Positions 25,528 through 38,142 are shown, counted from the stretch's first letter. The stretch is 64,000 bases of DNA from Lumnitzera littorea (GCA_024138015.1 JAMXBB010000004.1:5625098-5689097); one strand, 5' to 3'. Notes: generated by a model from the sequence alone, not told the origin. Program-made: numbers and translations.

Positions 25528-26130
25528 GATTATAAGTTTCATCAAGAGATGGAAAGGGCTTCAACACTAGTATTTAAGATCTTAAAGTTGAAAAAGAATC
25601 ATTTAATCCATTGAGGAACATGAAAACATAGTCTTTCTTAGCCATTTCAAGACACTTCTTAAAGCAATTTGAATCACATGATCCACATGTGTAATATAGA
25701 AGAGGCCTCAAATTTCTTAATTCCTCCCATACTGTACTAAGCTTGTTAAAATACTCATCTTCAATCCTATTTTCTTATAGAATCGTATTCAACAAGTTAT
25801 ATAGTTGAAAAATTCTAATATCATCAAGTTGGGAAAACCTAACCTTCAATTTCTACCAAATTTCCTTCGTTGAGTTCATATATATGACAGTTGTAGCAAC
25901 TGACAGAGAAATCAATCTCAACAACCAAGCAATCAAATTATTGCATCTATACGATATTAGATAAAGAGAATCATTCTTCAATGGTTCCTTGATTGAACCA
26001 TCTACAAAGCCTAGCTTATTTCTAATCTAAAGAGATAAAAGAAAAGATTTACTCCATGTATTATAATTGAGTCCAATCAGTACAAATGAACTAATACCAA
26101 GTTTTGGCTGTCAGAGTGACAAATGGAGTA
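25528..26130 (-). pseudogene. Copia gag (UBN2-type), decayed
   Basis: The minus strand encodes the N-terminal part of a copia gag: LNYNTWSKSFLLSL, NKLGFVDGSIKEP, AWLLRLISLSVATTVIY, KVRFSQLDDIRIFQLYNL, VWEELRNLRPLL, FMFLNGLNDSF and PFPSLDETYNLVLR. This is the pattern of the UBN2/gag-polypeptide family of plant copia elements. Stops at the KEIW and NTIL positions break the frame. The reading runs into the inverted LTR at about 25525, with short microhomology at the join. Confidence 0.82.
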
Positions 26131-26165
26131 AGGGGAGGAAATGTCTTCCAAGGATAACATTTCAA

Positions 26166-26177
26166 GCTCTGATACCA
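26166..26177 (-). other. Primer-binding site (initiator tRNA-Met)
   Basis: The minus strand reads TGGTATCAGAGC, a perfect copia-type primer site, directly after the LTR end. Confidence 0.88.
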
Positions 26178-26478
26178 TGATGAATTTAAGGCATGAATAG
26201 TAGTATAACAGAATAGCAAGCAAAGAACAATGAAATATAGATTTGTGAGTGAGAGAGAAGATGTGTGTACTAGTTGAATCAGTTTAGGTTAAGAGAAAAT
26301 GAAGCTATAGATGAGTGTTGAAGATGTAAGCTCCTATGTTATTTAATTAAATAACTATATAGAAAGGCTATTATACATCCTACCATTCGCTAGTAAGTTA
26401 ACAAAAAAATAGTTAGGTAGCTAAAATTAGTCACAAATGTTAATCTTCTACTTAGCAAACCATGATAATTAGTATATT
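26178..26478 (-). repeat. 5' LTR of the minus-strand copia remnant
   Basis: This LTR of about 301 bp ends in ATTCATCA next to the primer site. Its start (minus strand AATATACTAATTATC) is set by alignment with the inverted copy at 25332 and no longer begins with TG. The boundary could be off by a few bases. Confidence 0.75.
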
Positions 26479-27365
26479 ATCTATGAGGTATAGCAGTAGG
26501 TTCAAGACAATCATAAGATATCACGGTTATTGTTAATAAAATAACTATATGATAGCATTTTCTATACAACTTAAATGATTATTCTAATATGACTTATCCC
26601 TAACCTATACTTACCCATATATGAACACGACACCTAGCAATACTATGATGATGGTGGCTTGTAGCATAATAGATAGTTTTGGTTGTTGATTTTGAACCTG
26701 GGTGCAATATTCGACTCATTCTTTTTATTATCTAAGTCTTGGGTCATTTAGTGCTTGTATTCTTTAATGCGTCTTCATTGACTTTCCCTTGCTTTTCCAT
26801 AATTAAAATTAAGCATACTGCACAAAATGCCTGTATGGAATACAACCCTTCTTTTTTTATGTTCCTTAAGACAGCCCTTCACTCCCATTGCCAAGTTCTC
26901 TAGCTTTAGAAGCTAATATACCATTTGCATTAAATCATATATGGATCTTACCAGCACCTTTTTCTTTGTCTCCATGAGCTCTTACATATTTAACTAATAT
27001 ATGGGAAGTAGAAGCATAGCGTTGGCCAAGTTTTTCACTTGAAATAATCAAAGATCTTGATAAACAAACAACCTTATTGAATTCACAAAATGCTAAATTT
27101 TAGGCACCACCTTCTCGTCTTCTCTTTTAGTAAGAAGGTATATATACTTATTCTTGTTATGTCTATTATGACTTAGAATAAGGTAAAAAATTATTAGGAT
27201 CATAAAGTGTTTTATCAATTAAGTGGACTTGGAATTTTGTTTTCTCTCTTCTTTTTTTCTTTTTTCAAATTTTGTTACATTTGATGGTCTCTATTAATGA
27301 TATTAGAGGTGCTTGAAGTTATACAAATTTCTTTTGCAAGTTTGTTATCTAGTTGGGTTAATGTC
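26479..27365. other. Gene-free intergenic stretch
   Basis: No gene or clear repeat structure is visible. The sequence is A/T-rich, with short C/T-rich tracts. Confidence 0.4.
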
Positions 27366-28838
27366 GGATTTGGTATCTAAACTTTGCTACAATGTGCAAT
27401 TTATTACTTGAAAATTGAAAATGTCAATTTAATACCTAATTGAAGTTTTTGTGATTATTTATACTACCTGACTAAATTCCGTTAACTTCCATTTGTTGAT
27501 ATAGCATGGGTTGACACATGGTAATTGGTTATATTGACACATGGCATCTTTTTTTCATATTAGTTTATATTTCATGACGTGACACTAGTTGATACCTGGT
27601 AGTAGCTCCAATTACCACATATCTGCCCCATGGTACCTTTTTTCTTGCTATTTTACATTTGCTAATGTGACATTAATTGACATGTGGCAACAGATTCAAT
27701 TTCCACATGTCTATTAAATGTTAATTGATATCATGTGGCATAAATTTTTTTTTAAGGGAAAAAGTATTTTTTTAATTCTAACCAAACACAACTAAGATCT
27801 AAGATTAGCATATACAACACTAAGCTCATAAGCATTGTTCATCACATAATAACTTAAGACAACATATGTATATATAAGGCTTTTTTCATGAAACATTCGT
27901 AGCACTTGTGAAAGAGGGAAGAGGTTTTGAAGTGCAACTTGCAATTTTTCGCTAGAGAAAAAGTCAATTTTGTTTCAATTTTTCTTACTTGATTTAACGT
28001 CTAATTTAGAAAAAAAAATGCTCAATTCTTAATTCACTCTATGATTACTTTTAAATCATATAAAAATTTAGAAAAATGCTTCTAAAAGGTGTTTGAAATT
28101 CATGTTAAAGTGGACCCTTCAACTATAAAATTTGTTTGAGATGCCCATTTTGATGTGAATTTCAAGTACATTTTAGAATTTTTTTTTAAATCTTTTGTAT
28201 AATTCAAAAGTAATCACGGAGTAGATTAATAATTGAGTATTTTCTTTTAAATTGAAAGTGGAATTAAATGAAAAAAAATTTAGTCAAAATTGACTTGCTC
28301 CCTGCAATTTTCACTTCAAAACCCCCTTTCCTCTTTCACAAGTCCCACATGAAATGTTTCATAAAAAAAAAGCCTTGTATATCTATAGATTATCATAAGT
28401 CATCATGTGAAGAATAGTACTCATAAGTCTAGTGTAGTGTATGTTATGCTTAGATCTTAGTTGCATTTGAATGGAATAAAAAAAATGTTTTTTTTCCCTT
28501 AAAAAAGATTTGCTCCACTTGGTATTGGTTGACACACATGGCTATATGTAGTAGTTGAATATGGTACTATGTGTCAACCAATGCCACATTAGCGAATGTA
28601 AAATAATAGGAAAAAAGGTACTATGTGGTAGTTGGAACTATCGCCCCATATCAACTAGTGCCAAGTCATTAAATATAAACTAATATGAAAAAAAAATGCC
28701 ACATGTCAGTTTAATCCATTACTATGTGTCAATTCATGCTATATCAACAAACGAAAGCTAACAATTAGGTATTAAATTGACCTTTTTTAACTTCGAGTAA
28801 TAAATTGCACATTTTAGTAAAATTCAAATACCAAGTCA
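27366..28838. mobile_element. Non-autonomous foldback DNA element with about 700-bp inverted arms
   Basis: The left arm (27366 to about 28115) and right arm (about 28148 to 28838) are reverse complements over almost their whole length, with a loop of roughly 30 bp. The tips read GGATTTGGTAT and, on the other strand, TGACTTGGTAT; AATGTGCAATTTATTAC follows in both arms. Indels distinguish the arms, mainly around 27665-27760. There is no open reading frame. Long terminal inverted repeats without coding suggest a Mutator-like or foldback element; I could not identify a clean 9-bp target duplication. Transcription would give a long hairpin RNA. Confidence 0.72.
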
Positions 28839-29396
28839 TATCTTTGCAAATTGTTTACTAGCTAAGCTCACTCATTATAGACAATTTTTCATGGTTGCTT
28901 AATTTTGTTATCACATAGAGTTGATATAGATAGAATTAGTTCGTTTAGAGTCTTATTGGTAACATGTCTAATATAAACCTTCTAGCAGGAAGCCTTTCCC
29001 TCTTCTCTTTTTTCTCTCATCTGCTTACTATCAAATTAGGGGCACGAAGCCTATAGTTTTATGTTTCAATTTTAAATGATCATATTAGTGGCACTATTAA
29101 TTCCTTTGTTAGTAGCTTGCTTCCTTCTTGATCACATTGGATAGTTTGACTAGTATATGGTGATTGTCATGATTTGTGGCTTATGTTTGCATAATCATTT
29201 TCACATCAATCTCGAAAAGTCCATGTTCACCGGTTAATTGGAAGTTCATATGGAAACATAACATGCAGATTTGTTACCCATACTCTGTAATGACATAAAT
29301 TACAAATTGATACAGAAAATATAACCTACTACTATTCAAGGACCCATTTGAAGAGATGCTACATAAAAACATGGACCCAGCCCTACTAACTTTGAA
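28839..29396. other. Gene-free stretch downstream of the NLR gene
   Basis: This holds the presumptive 3' untranslated and downstream region of the minus-strand NLR gene. No clear polyadenylation signal stands out. No other gene is visible. Confidence 0.4.
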
Positions 29397-32300
29397 TTAG
29401 TGGATACCGTTAATCCAAAAGGAGAGGATAATAAGACAAATGAACATGAAAAGGAACATAAGACATTCAGAAGGCTGAGCACCACCCTGTGGAGTAGGAT
29501 GTCTACCAATGGCATCGACTTCATCTCGAGCAGCACGCATCTCATGAATTCCCTTGGCTTTACGACACTTTTCCATTGGGGTGTACTTTAAGGATGGGCA
29601 ATGGATGTGACGGAAATCAACATGAAAACTTTGTAAGCTGGGTAGAGAGAAGAGAAAGAGATATTCCAACATAGGGAACAGTTCTGTCTTCTTATTTAGC
29701 CTTTCGTGATCTTCGCTGCTAATAATGTACTTCACATCCGTGCAGTGCTTAACTTCCATTTCTTTAAGCAACGGAAGGCTCAAAGCTATCTGCATCGTAA
29801 AGATGCTCTTCAAGCTGTTGCAATGCTGAACTCTAAGATATTGTAGTGTTTGCAAGTTGGACGTGCCTGGGAAATGATGTGGCGTCCATATGTGTTTTAG
29901 TTCAGGGAGCTCGTTCAGGTGAATCTTTTCTAGCTCTGTGAGAAGCATTTCATTCTTTTGGTTGTTATCCGGAGCATCAAACACTACCTGTATTTTATCA
30001 CAGTTGCTCACATGTAGCTCTTTTAACCTTACCAGCAGATTTATCAACTTTGATGGAACTGCGTTCGAAAGAGAGGTACAATTGGAGATTTCCAATTCTC
30101 TCATGTTGCAGGAGGTCATGATTGGAAGATGTCCCCATTTCCTTGCCCAGTCGGGAAATTCATTGAGTTTCACACTCTCCATGCCTGGGAAAGCAGCCTG
30201 CATGATATTGAGAATAATATCATTTGTTGCTAGTTTCTATCTAGTATGTGAAGATTGATATGCTCACAAATTATTAGGGGATATGGCCTGAGAAGAGATT
30301 TGACAGAATGAAAATTAGAAGTAACTGATTGGATAAAATCGATGCCCTTTAATTTGTGAACGAATAATTAATGAAGGGGAGAAACATGCAAGATATATGA
30401 GATCTGAGTGAGATGCATACCATTTCTGCATATGATGCTTTGATGACAACATTAAGGTTGTTTTCATATAAGGACAAAATCTTTTCTTTTTCTTCTATTT
30501 TCACTTTCTCTAGCTTTGGCGCCTTCGGGCGATTCTTGCTGAATGTCTCCATTTTTGGGCATTGTGTCACACTCACTTCTTCGAGGGATGACAAGTGGAA
30601 GAAAATGGACATTCCTGCGCTAAAGCTTTTGATGTTTGGAAGGGAAACAAGCGTCAAGCACTTCAATAACCGGAGATAAACATGTACTATATTTCTACAT
30701 CTCCTGCTATCCACTATTTCCTCCATAATTCCGCATTTCATCACGGTCAGTCTACTAAGGTGAGGCAGACTTTGAGCCATTTCAACTGTCAACAAGTACT
30801 TGAGATCATTACATTCTGAAACCTCCAGACTCATCAAGCCATGGAAAGCTGGTGCACCCATGAGTGTTAATCCTTCACCAAGATGTTGAATTTCAGGCAC
30901 CATATTAAGCTGCAGTTCTTGGAAAACTACAGTATGGCTCTGGGATACCTGTTGTAAACCATTCACCAACTCAGACCTTCTTTGTTGAGTCTCTTGTTCT
31001 TCATGAACACCTGCTGGTGGTTCATCTTGGGATTTTCGAATTTGGCAATTGCTTACTACAAGTTTCTCCAAATAGGCTGACCGCTGAAGAAAGCCATGAG
31101 GAAAAACAACTGGTATGCCCATAGGGCTTGATAGCTTAAGGGCCCTCAACTCATTAAACGATCCCTTAGATAACTCTCCTCTCCATATCTCCCCCATGAG
31201 CTGATTCTGATTCAGCTCTAATGTCTCTAGTTCTTCAAAAGGATTCTGGGCCCAAAATTAGGAGAAAAAACGGAAGGAATTAGCGCATGTTTTAAGCTTA
31301 ACCTTTTTGCAACTGTATCACTGATTGTTGAGTTGTGATGATTTCAATTGGAGAAAAGAGCATAGGAATGTTTTTATTTTTTATTTTATTTCCTTCCACC
31401 TTGCTTCCAGGAAAGTATATAGATAATTTTAGATATTTTCATCTTTTAAAATTAAAAAGAAAAATTGCAGAAGGAAAGTTGTGAGATAGAGAGTAAATAC
31501 TTTTAGCAAAAGCACTTAGCATACCTTGTCTACCCAGAAGAGACATTGGTCGGATGCAGAAAAGTCATGACCTGTGGAACCAAATATCTTAACTTTGTCA
31601 CATTCAACGACCGTCAATTCTTTCAACTCGGGGCAATGCGAAATGTGCTGTTTTGAATAGAGGTTCTTGAGATTTTTCAGTTTCCGAAGTCTTAGAGACT
31701 TTAGATAGCGGAAGTTGAACGTAGTGGCACCATTAGCCTGTGTAGGATCATCTTGAATGAGTTGCTTTAGTCCATCACACATGATCACTTTTAATCCTTT
31801 AAGTCCAGAAAAATCTTTTTTCATGGATGCAGGAAAAAGATACTCAAGGGTCTTGCACTCACGAATAGAAACCTGTTCTAGGTTACCAAAGGTAATGATT
31901 CTTCCATATGGATCCATTTTAGGCCATATGTGCTCCAGTTTTTCCAATCCCTTGAGGAACAGATTTTTTAGCTGGGGAACAACTTCACGAGCACTGTCAT
32001 TTTCAATTCGCTGCCTATCAGTAGGTCGAGGGACTACGAGAATCTTTTCCAGTGAACTGCAGTTACTTATGCGCAGTGTCTCGATGTTAAGGAACGCTTG
32101 TAGCATATCTTGTCGGAAGACATGGGACAAACTTTTACAGGCTTCCACGGTGACTTTTGATAGCTTGGGAAAGGATCCATCGGAAACTTGACCTGAAACT
32201 TGACCTCGCCATATATCTATAATCTCCATCTCGGATAAGGCCAAGTGCTCCAATGATGGGAATGATGGTGACACCTGTAGCAATAAGATCTTTCATCATA

Positions 32301-35300
32301 TTACGATCCATCCAGTGTTTCACTTTGTTGTCGAAAAATGAAAACAAAGGATACAACTCTGTGATATTGTAATTACATTTTACTGCTTTCTTCAACTGGT
32401 TGGGTATATATAATATATATATGACTTCAATAGATCAAGACATGTCCGAATCTTCACAGTGCTTTTATTTTTATCTGTCAAGTGCACATTCGATTTGACA
32501 TACAAAGGTATGGCATGTCTAGAAATTTAATAATTCACTCCTTTTTTATCCCTTTGTTCTTTTATTAACATACAATCAACGTAAAGAAGAAATTATAGTC
32601 TCCTTCCCTTAAGAATTTTTGCTCTCCTTATGGCATGAACCCTGATCGCATAGTCTAATGGCAGGATTAGCTTTGAATACTCTCTCCTCCATTGTAATCA
32701 CGGGAAAAAGGGAAAAAAAAATAAAAGACCAGAAGCTTATTAGGACTTTAATAATATAGACTAACTTAGATACAATGTCATATAAAACACTTCTACAATA
32801 AGTATAACAAAATATGGGTGTTTTATATTTAAATATCGTCAATATTTCTATATATCTAAGAAAGCCAATATTCAAACATGTGATTACTAAGATTGGACAA
32901 GATATGGAAAATTGGACAATAAAAGAATAAGGAGTATAAGACAATACTATATTATTGTGCCACATTCGGATTGTATAGTTCTGAACAAAGATTTTTGTGA
33001 TGTCCTCTATTTACCGTGCACAAATATTGGACTCAATGTTGTTTTTTTATATGTATACCCTTAATCTTGTCTAATGTTTATTTAATAATATATTTAATTA
33101 TTTAAAAAGTAGAAATTTTTAATATTATCTAACATTGATATCTTCAATAAGGTCTATTATTTATATAATTATATTTATATCCTCAATACTTGTGTTTTTG
33201 TTTAGTGAAGTCAACTTTTGTATCATAACCTAGATGAGGTAAATTTCGAGCATTTTGACTAGCCTTTTAAACCTTTTTTTTTTTTTCCTAGTAACTTATC
33301 TTAAATTGCAGAGCAAACGTTAAACAAAATATTTGTCTAGTCAATGCCATAAATTTTACATCACTAAACAATGCTGTAGAATGAAAACAAAAAATTTGTG
33401 GTTTAGAAAATAACTATTGATTTAGATGAAAGTAAAAAAATGAAATATCAAGCAACATATTATTGAGATAGAATTTCAATTTATTAAATCAAATAAAAAT
33501 TAATATTAAACCAATTTGTTTGATTTAATAAAGTTATATTACCTATGTTTATAGCAATTAAATGCAATGTAAAAATGCACTTTTCCTCTCCAAAACGGTT
33601 GCTATTCTTATTGGGGTATAACTTTGCATTATTTGATTGTAAAATGCAATAGAAGTGGCATCATATGAATGCCTACCTTTTGTTGAAAGAGTGCCGGCTC
33701 TTTCATCCACTCTTCATAAGGCGAGGCTTCCCGTGAAGTAGCACTTCCGTGATCATTGCTTCGTTCTTCATTCACCATACATGACGCGTTTCCGGCTTCT
33801 CGTGCAAGTGCATGACCATTGTCCGTCTCCACCTGCACATGCTCAAACGGAGGTAAAGCATCGTAAAATGCTGTTGGTTTGGAACATCTGGATATGCTCA
33901 ATGTTTCCAAGGATGGAAAACTAATGGAGCCAATCCCACTAGAAAATGTTTCCAGACTTCGTAAATTTTTGAGAGAGAGAAATGTCAATTTCTTTAACTC
34001 AAGTTTTGGTTCTTCATTATCTGTGTCCCCAAATACTATAACCTCCAACATCTGACAGTTCTCTATAATTAGACGCCTCATTTGCAGTAGTCCTCTGGCC
34101 ACGGATATGGAGAATAGATGTTTTAGCTTGCCGCAATCTTGCACCGTCAACTGGCTTAAATTCCTGAATCTTGCTATCCTTCTTGGACTGCTTTTCCACA
34201 TATGTTCCAGGCTTTGCAAATTGACCAGTTTAAGTTCAACCAAGTTTGAGGATATTTCAATATCATCATTCCCACGTTTTGCTTCAGCAGTTTCCTGCTC
34301 TTCCTGGCCAATTCTGCAGCTGAACAGACCTAGGGAAGGGGGATTAAAAAAGCACTTTCATTCATGGAGGATTAAAGAGAAGCTACACGTAAATGATTTT
34401 GCAAGACAGTTTCATAGATTGCAAAAGTTGCTTGCAGGTTGTTTGTAAAATGACGAGGCTGCTAATTTTTGTGCCTTGCTGTGTAACAATTGTCTATATA
34501 ATTAAATGGCTTAAGCCACTTCATTGAGCAAAGGCAGATATCAGAATGCCCAAAAACCTTAGAAGAAACCTAAGTGCCACAAGAAAAAGGAGGAGCTTAT
34601 TTGTTAGTATCAAATGGTTTGTGCAACCATCCATCATAAGAGATGTACCTTCTTACAAACGGGATTGGCCTAAATCTTTGTGCATGCAGAGGAATCAAAA
34701 GTGGGACACTTTAGGGGGTCATTGCAACACATTAATTGTGGGATATATTCTTCTACGATCTGTTTCTCCCCAACAACTCTTAAAAATTTGAGTATTTATC
34801 ATGTTACAATCACACAAAAATATGATCCAAATGATAGAAGGAAAATCGCACCTGGAAACAATTTTTGTGAGTGTGACTTTTGTATAGGAGACGGTGGACG
34901 AGGCAAATCGGATTCAACCTGGAAAGCTTCTTTTACTAATGGACAATTGCTAACAGCGAGTGACATCAAATTCTTGAGCATCATCAATTGATGATCATTA
35001 ATAACACTCTGGAGAGACTCACAACGCTCCACATGGAGTTTTTGCAGGTTGCTTAAATTTGCCGAAGGTATACCCTGCGACCAAATCTCCTTTACTCGGG
35101 GAAGTTGAACCAGTGTCAAGGACTTCAAAGCCGGGAGTGAAATCTAAGAAAATGTAACAATATTTTGTTTACTAAGCCAACGATATTAATTTTCAACACT
35201 AAGGAAATTACTGACAGAACTGTGTCGTGAACCCTGTTTACCTGTTTATCGTTGAAAAATGCACTTGAAGTGTTTGATGTTGTGCCCTCTGAGTACTTAT

Positions 35301-38142
35301 CATCTGTCCTCTTTACGAAAATGAAGCTGATGACTTCATCCAATTCATTGAGAGTCAAATTGTGCAAATTGGGCCATTCAACCTTTCTTTTTGTTCCACT
35401 TCTATGTCCAGTTTTGTTTTCTTCTTCATCAATGATGATTCCTTTTAGCTTCGTGCACCCTATTACTTCTATCTCCTTCAGATTTGGAGTGCCTTCAACA
35501 AACTCATGTTTGAACAGATACTCCAATGCACCACACTCTTGAATTTTTAGAACTTCTAGCTTTTTGAAAGAGGGAGAATTTGGATTGTCATAGCATAGTT
35601 TCTTCAAGTTGGTCAAATTTACAAGAGTAAGAGACACCAGGTCTTGGAAGGCATAGACTAATTTTTTCTTGCTAATGCATTCAATGGTCGGGCTCTCTTG
35701 CACATGTAGACGCTTCATATATAGAAAACCATCCAAAGATAAATCTTGAATGCTATGAAACTGCTTTATTTCTCCTCGTATGTAGAGATTATTGCACTTC
35801 TCAAGTGAGCGTTTCATCCAACGTCTGGAGAGGAAATCACTGTCTCCTTTGGTTGGATTTGGCAGGCTAAGCTTTAAAGTTCTCTCTTCTTTATAATCCT
35901 CACCAAAGGAGTTCCTACTGTTTCCCCAGAAGTCTTGAATGTTTCCCACTACTATTCTATATCTGTTCAACTTTTCAGTTGGCAGGTTTATTGGGAGTTT
36001 AGCGGCATCAGGAACATGGAATTGTAGAGTAGAGAGCTCATTCATCGCTTTCAACTCATCAAGGTCTATGTTGTTTGTGCCTCCATGTGGATTTGCTCTT
36101 TGGTGTGGCACCTCCCAATTTGTAAAGCTATCGTCCAGATAAAGTTCCTCCAAGTTGGTTAAACTTTCGAGGGCACCAGATTCAATTACTTGAAGCTTGT
36201 TGCACCTACGCAAGTCTAACAATCTCAGATCAGTTAACTTCCTCAAATCTTTGGGAAGGCAAACAATGTCCGAACCTGAGAAGCTGAGGTGTTGTAATGT
36301 TTTCAGATCCCCAATATGTTCAACTTTTTTCAACTTGCAACATTCTAGACGCATTGTCTTGAGGTTGACAAGAACATCAGCTGAGGAAGAAAGGGGTGAA
36401 AATGTAAAGTTGATGTTGGTGAGATGCAACACTGTAATTTTCCTCATGTTGGTAAAACACTCTATTGGGATGTTGGGAGAATGAACTTGTGAACAATCTC
36501 CACTGCGAAGTAGAAGCATCTCCAATTTAGGACATTTATATCCCAACTCATTAATCCATTGGATATCTGATTCATCAACCTTATTAATGGACATTTCGGT
36601 GCAATCTCCAAGCTCTCCCTCATCATAATCTCTTGTTAGGATGCAAGGATGGCGATCTGATAGAACCGATGTGAAAACCTTGCCATATTCACCTTTTATT
36701 TTGACATATTCGTTTGTGCCACCCATGAGTTCTTCTTGGTGGAGAATTTTGAGCAGATTCTGTACACGGTCTCTAGTTGTTGCCACAGTTGACATGCCAC
36801 CAAAGAAGCTCATCGCCCTGCAATGAATGACCAAATCTTGGACTGAGATAGTCGATTCTCCAATGAGACCGCATACATAGATGAGTGATCTGAGTTCACG
36901 CAAATTGGAGTTTGAACTGGTTTTCTTAGCATCGGAGTTTGGGTTCAGAATATTTTTTACATGGTTCTGCAATATTTGGTTGTTTACTGATCTTATCTTC
37001 GTCAAAGCATCATTCCACCCATATAGAGCTTGTTCATTCTTGAGCTTATCCGCTTGTTCAACAATTACATAAGGTAGACCTTTACATTCCTTCACCAACT
37101 TTTCCATGACGTCTTTCTTATCTTGATCGTTGGTGAATCCCTTTTTCAAGGTCCTCTGAAACAGATCGATTGACTCGTTGTCAGATAGCTCAGGGAGCCG
37201 GAACAGGTTTACTTCAGGAACATCCATTTCCTTGAGCAGTAAATCTCGATGAGCAGACAATAGGACAACCTTGCAGACGTTTCTGCTAGCATGGGGTGTG
37301 ATGCCGACATCTTCCAAGTCAATTTTCTTTGAAAGCCCGTCAAGAATTATGAGGACTTTTTCGTCCTCGTTATTCATAAGCCTTGTTCCAATAGCCTTTT
37401 GTCTTTTGCGATCTCCCTCTTTCTGGCTAAAATTCCCAACGATCAAGGAATCTGCTATGTCATTCTGAATTGTCTGAACATTGTCAAACTTTTTTATTTC
37501 GGCTCTTATATCAAAATGCTTTTCTTTAAGTGCTCTGTGGACCAAATTTTTCCTCAGGATGGACTTTCCCATGCTTTTTCCACCCCACACCCCGATCTTC
37601 AGGATTTTTGGATCTTGTAAGGCCTCTATGATGCAATTCAGAATCTTAGCCCTTGATTCGGGCAGATAATCGTCCTCGGTAATAGGTGGAATCACCGTTC
37701 CTGGTGGTTTACCGAGTTTAGTAAGTCCTTCCGCCTTACTTTTGCGAAGCTCTTCAATAGCTCTTTTCCTCCGACTCGCCTCTTTCCCATACTTGTGTCG
37801 CGAGATGGGGTTAGGGATAGAACCACAGAAGCGAAGTTGGTTTTTCCCGTTTTCTTCATTATACTCCTTTATTAGTTCGTCGGCAGCATCCTTAGTTTTC
37901 TCTTCTTTTTCTTTCAGCGTTTGTATTGCGGCGGGATCATTTTCCTCGATACCGTACATAGCATCAGTGATATGACGTTGAAACGAGCTTACGTAACCAT
38001 CGCGCTCCTTCTTAAGTTCATCGACATTTTCTCTACACCGGATTACATAAGTGCACTCTTTGACGAGGACAGCAAACAACAGATCGAAGACTTTTGCTGC
38101 TGCCCTCGCCGGCAGCTCTGCCAAGAATGGGAAAAAAGGCAT
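29397..38142 (-). CDS. CC-NB-LRR immune receptor (NLR), six exons, about 2,073 residues
   Basis: Proposed exons on the minus strand are 38142-35242, 35143-34852, 34329-33677, 32274-31525, 31245-30421 and 30197-29397. All introns are GT-AG and the joins stay in frame (phase 1 at intron 2, otherwise 0). The N-terminus (1-60) is coiled-coil-like. The NB-ARC has Walker A GGKSMGKS (187-194), kinase-2 VLIILDGL (263-270) with only one acidic residue, RNBS-B KVVLLSAHRD, GLPY instead of GLPL (355-358) and VKIKGEYGKVF where MHD is expected (about 480-490). LRRs fill residues from about 535 onward, with repeated CxxL and HIW/DIW modules. It resembles the RPS2/At4g27190-like class, which senses pathogen effectors or guards host proteins. 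The C-terminus ends LMFLFMFICLIILSFWINGIH. Splice sites are inferred. The degenerate ATPase may mean altered nucleotide control or early decay. Confidence 0.85.
32275..33676 (-). other. Intron 3 of the NLR gene
   Basis: Donor AAG|GTAGGC and acceptor GCTACAG|GTGTC give a 1,402-bp phase-0 intron, the longest of the five. Its 3' part (32340-32640) has a diverged copy at 5980-6550 beside a matching exon relic, which independently supports the exon 4 boundary. I see no gene within it. Confidence 0.68.
34330..34851 (-). other. Intron 2 of the NLR gene
   Basis: Donor CCAG|GTGCGA and acceptor CCCTAG|GTCTG give a 522-bp phase-1 intron. Joining supplies the two bases that complete the codon and keeps the LRR frame. 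No nested gene is visible. Confidence 0.65.

Larger units (their letters stand above)
25170..26478 (-). mobile_element. Ty1/copia remnant with inverted LTR: LTR, primer site, gag, then inverted LTR
   Basis: On the minus strand the order is: 5' LTR (26478-26178), primer-binding site TGGTATCAGAGC (26177-26166), gag (about 26130-25528), then an inverted LTR lacking its 3' part (25523-25332). Beyond that comes probable antisense 3' sequence (25331-25170) with a G-rich tract (TGTGGGGG) where a polypurine tract would be. No further pol, no normal 3' LTR and no target duplication were found. The layout repeats that of the copia element at 8948-12020, although the LTR sequence is of a different family. 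Confidence 0.75.

Noticed and set aside
29336..29545. A separate 70-codon frame overlapping the NLR 3' end
   Set aside because: It is an alternative reading frame of the last exon and its trailer, with no domain.
34546..34991. Plus-strand frames inside the NLR introns and exon 2
   Set aside because: They are shadows of the minus-strand gene and intron, with no recognisable product.
29397..38142. Calling the NLR a pseudogene because of the scattered minus-strand frames
   Set aside because: The separate frames join by GT-AG introns with consistent phase, and I find no stop or frameshift inside the proposed exons.
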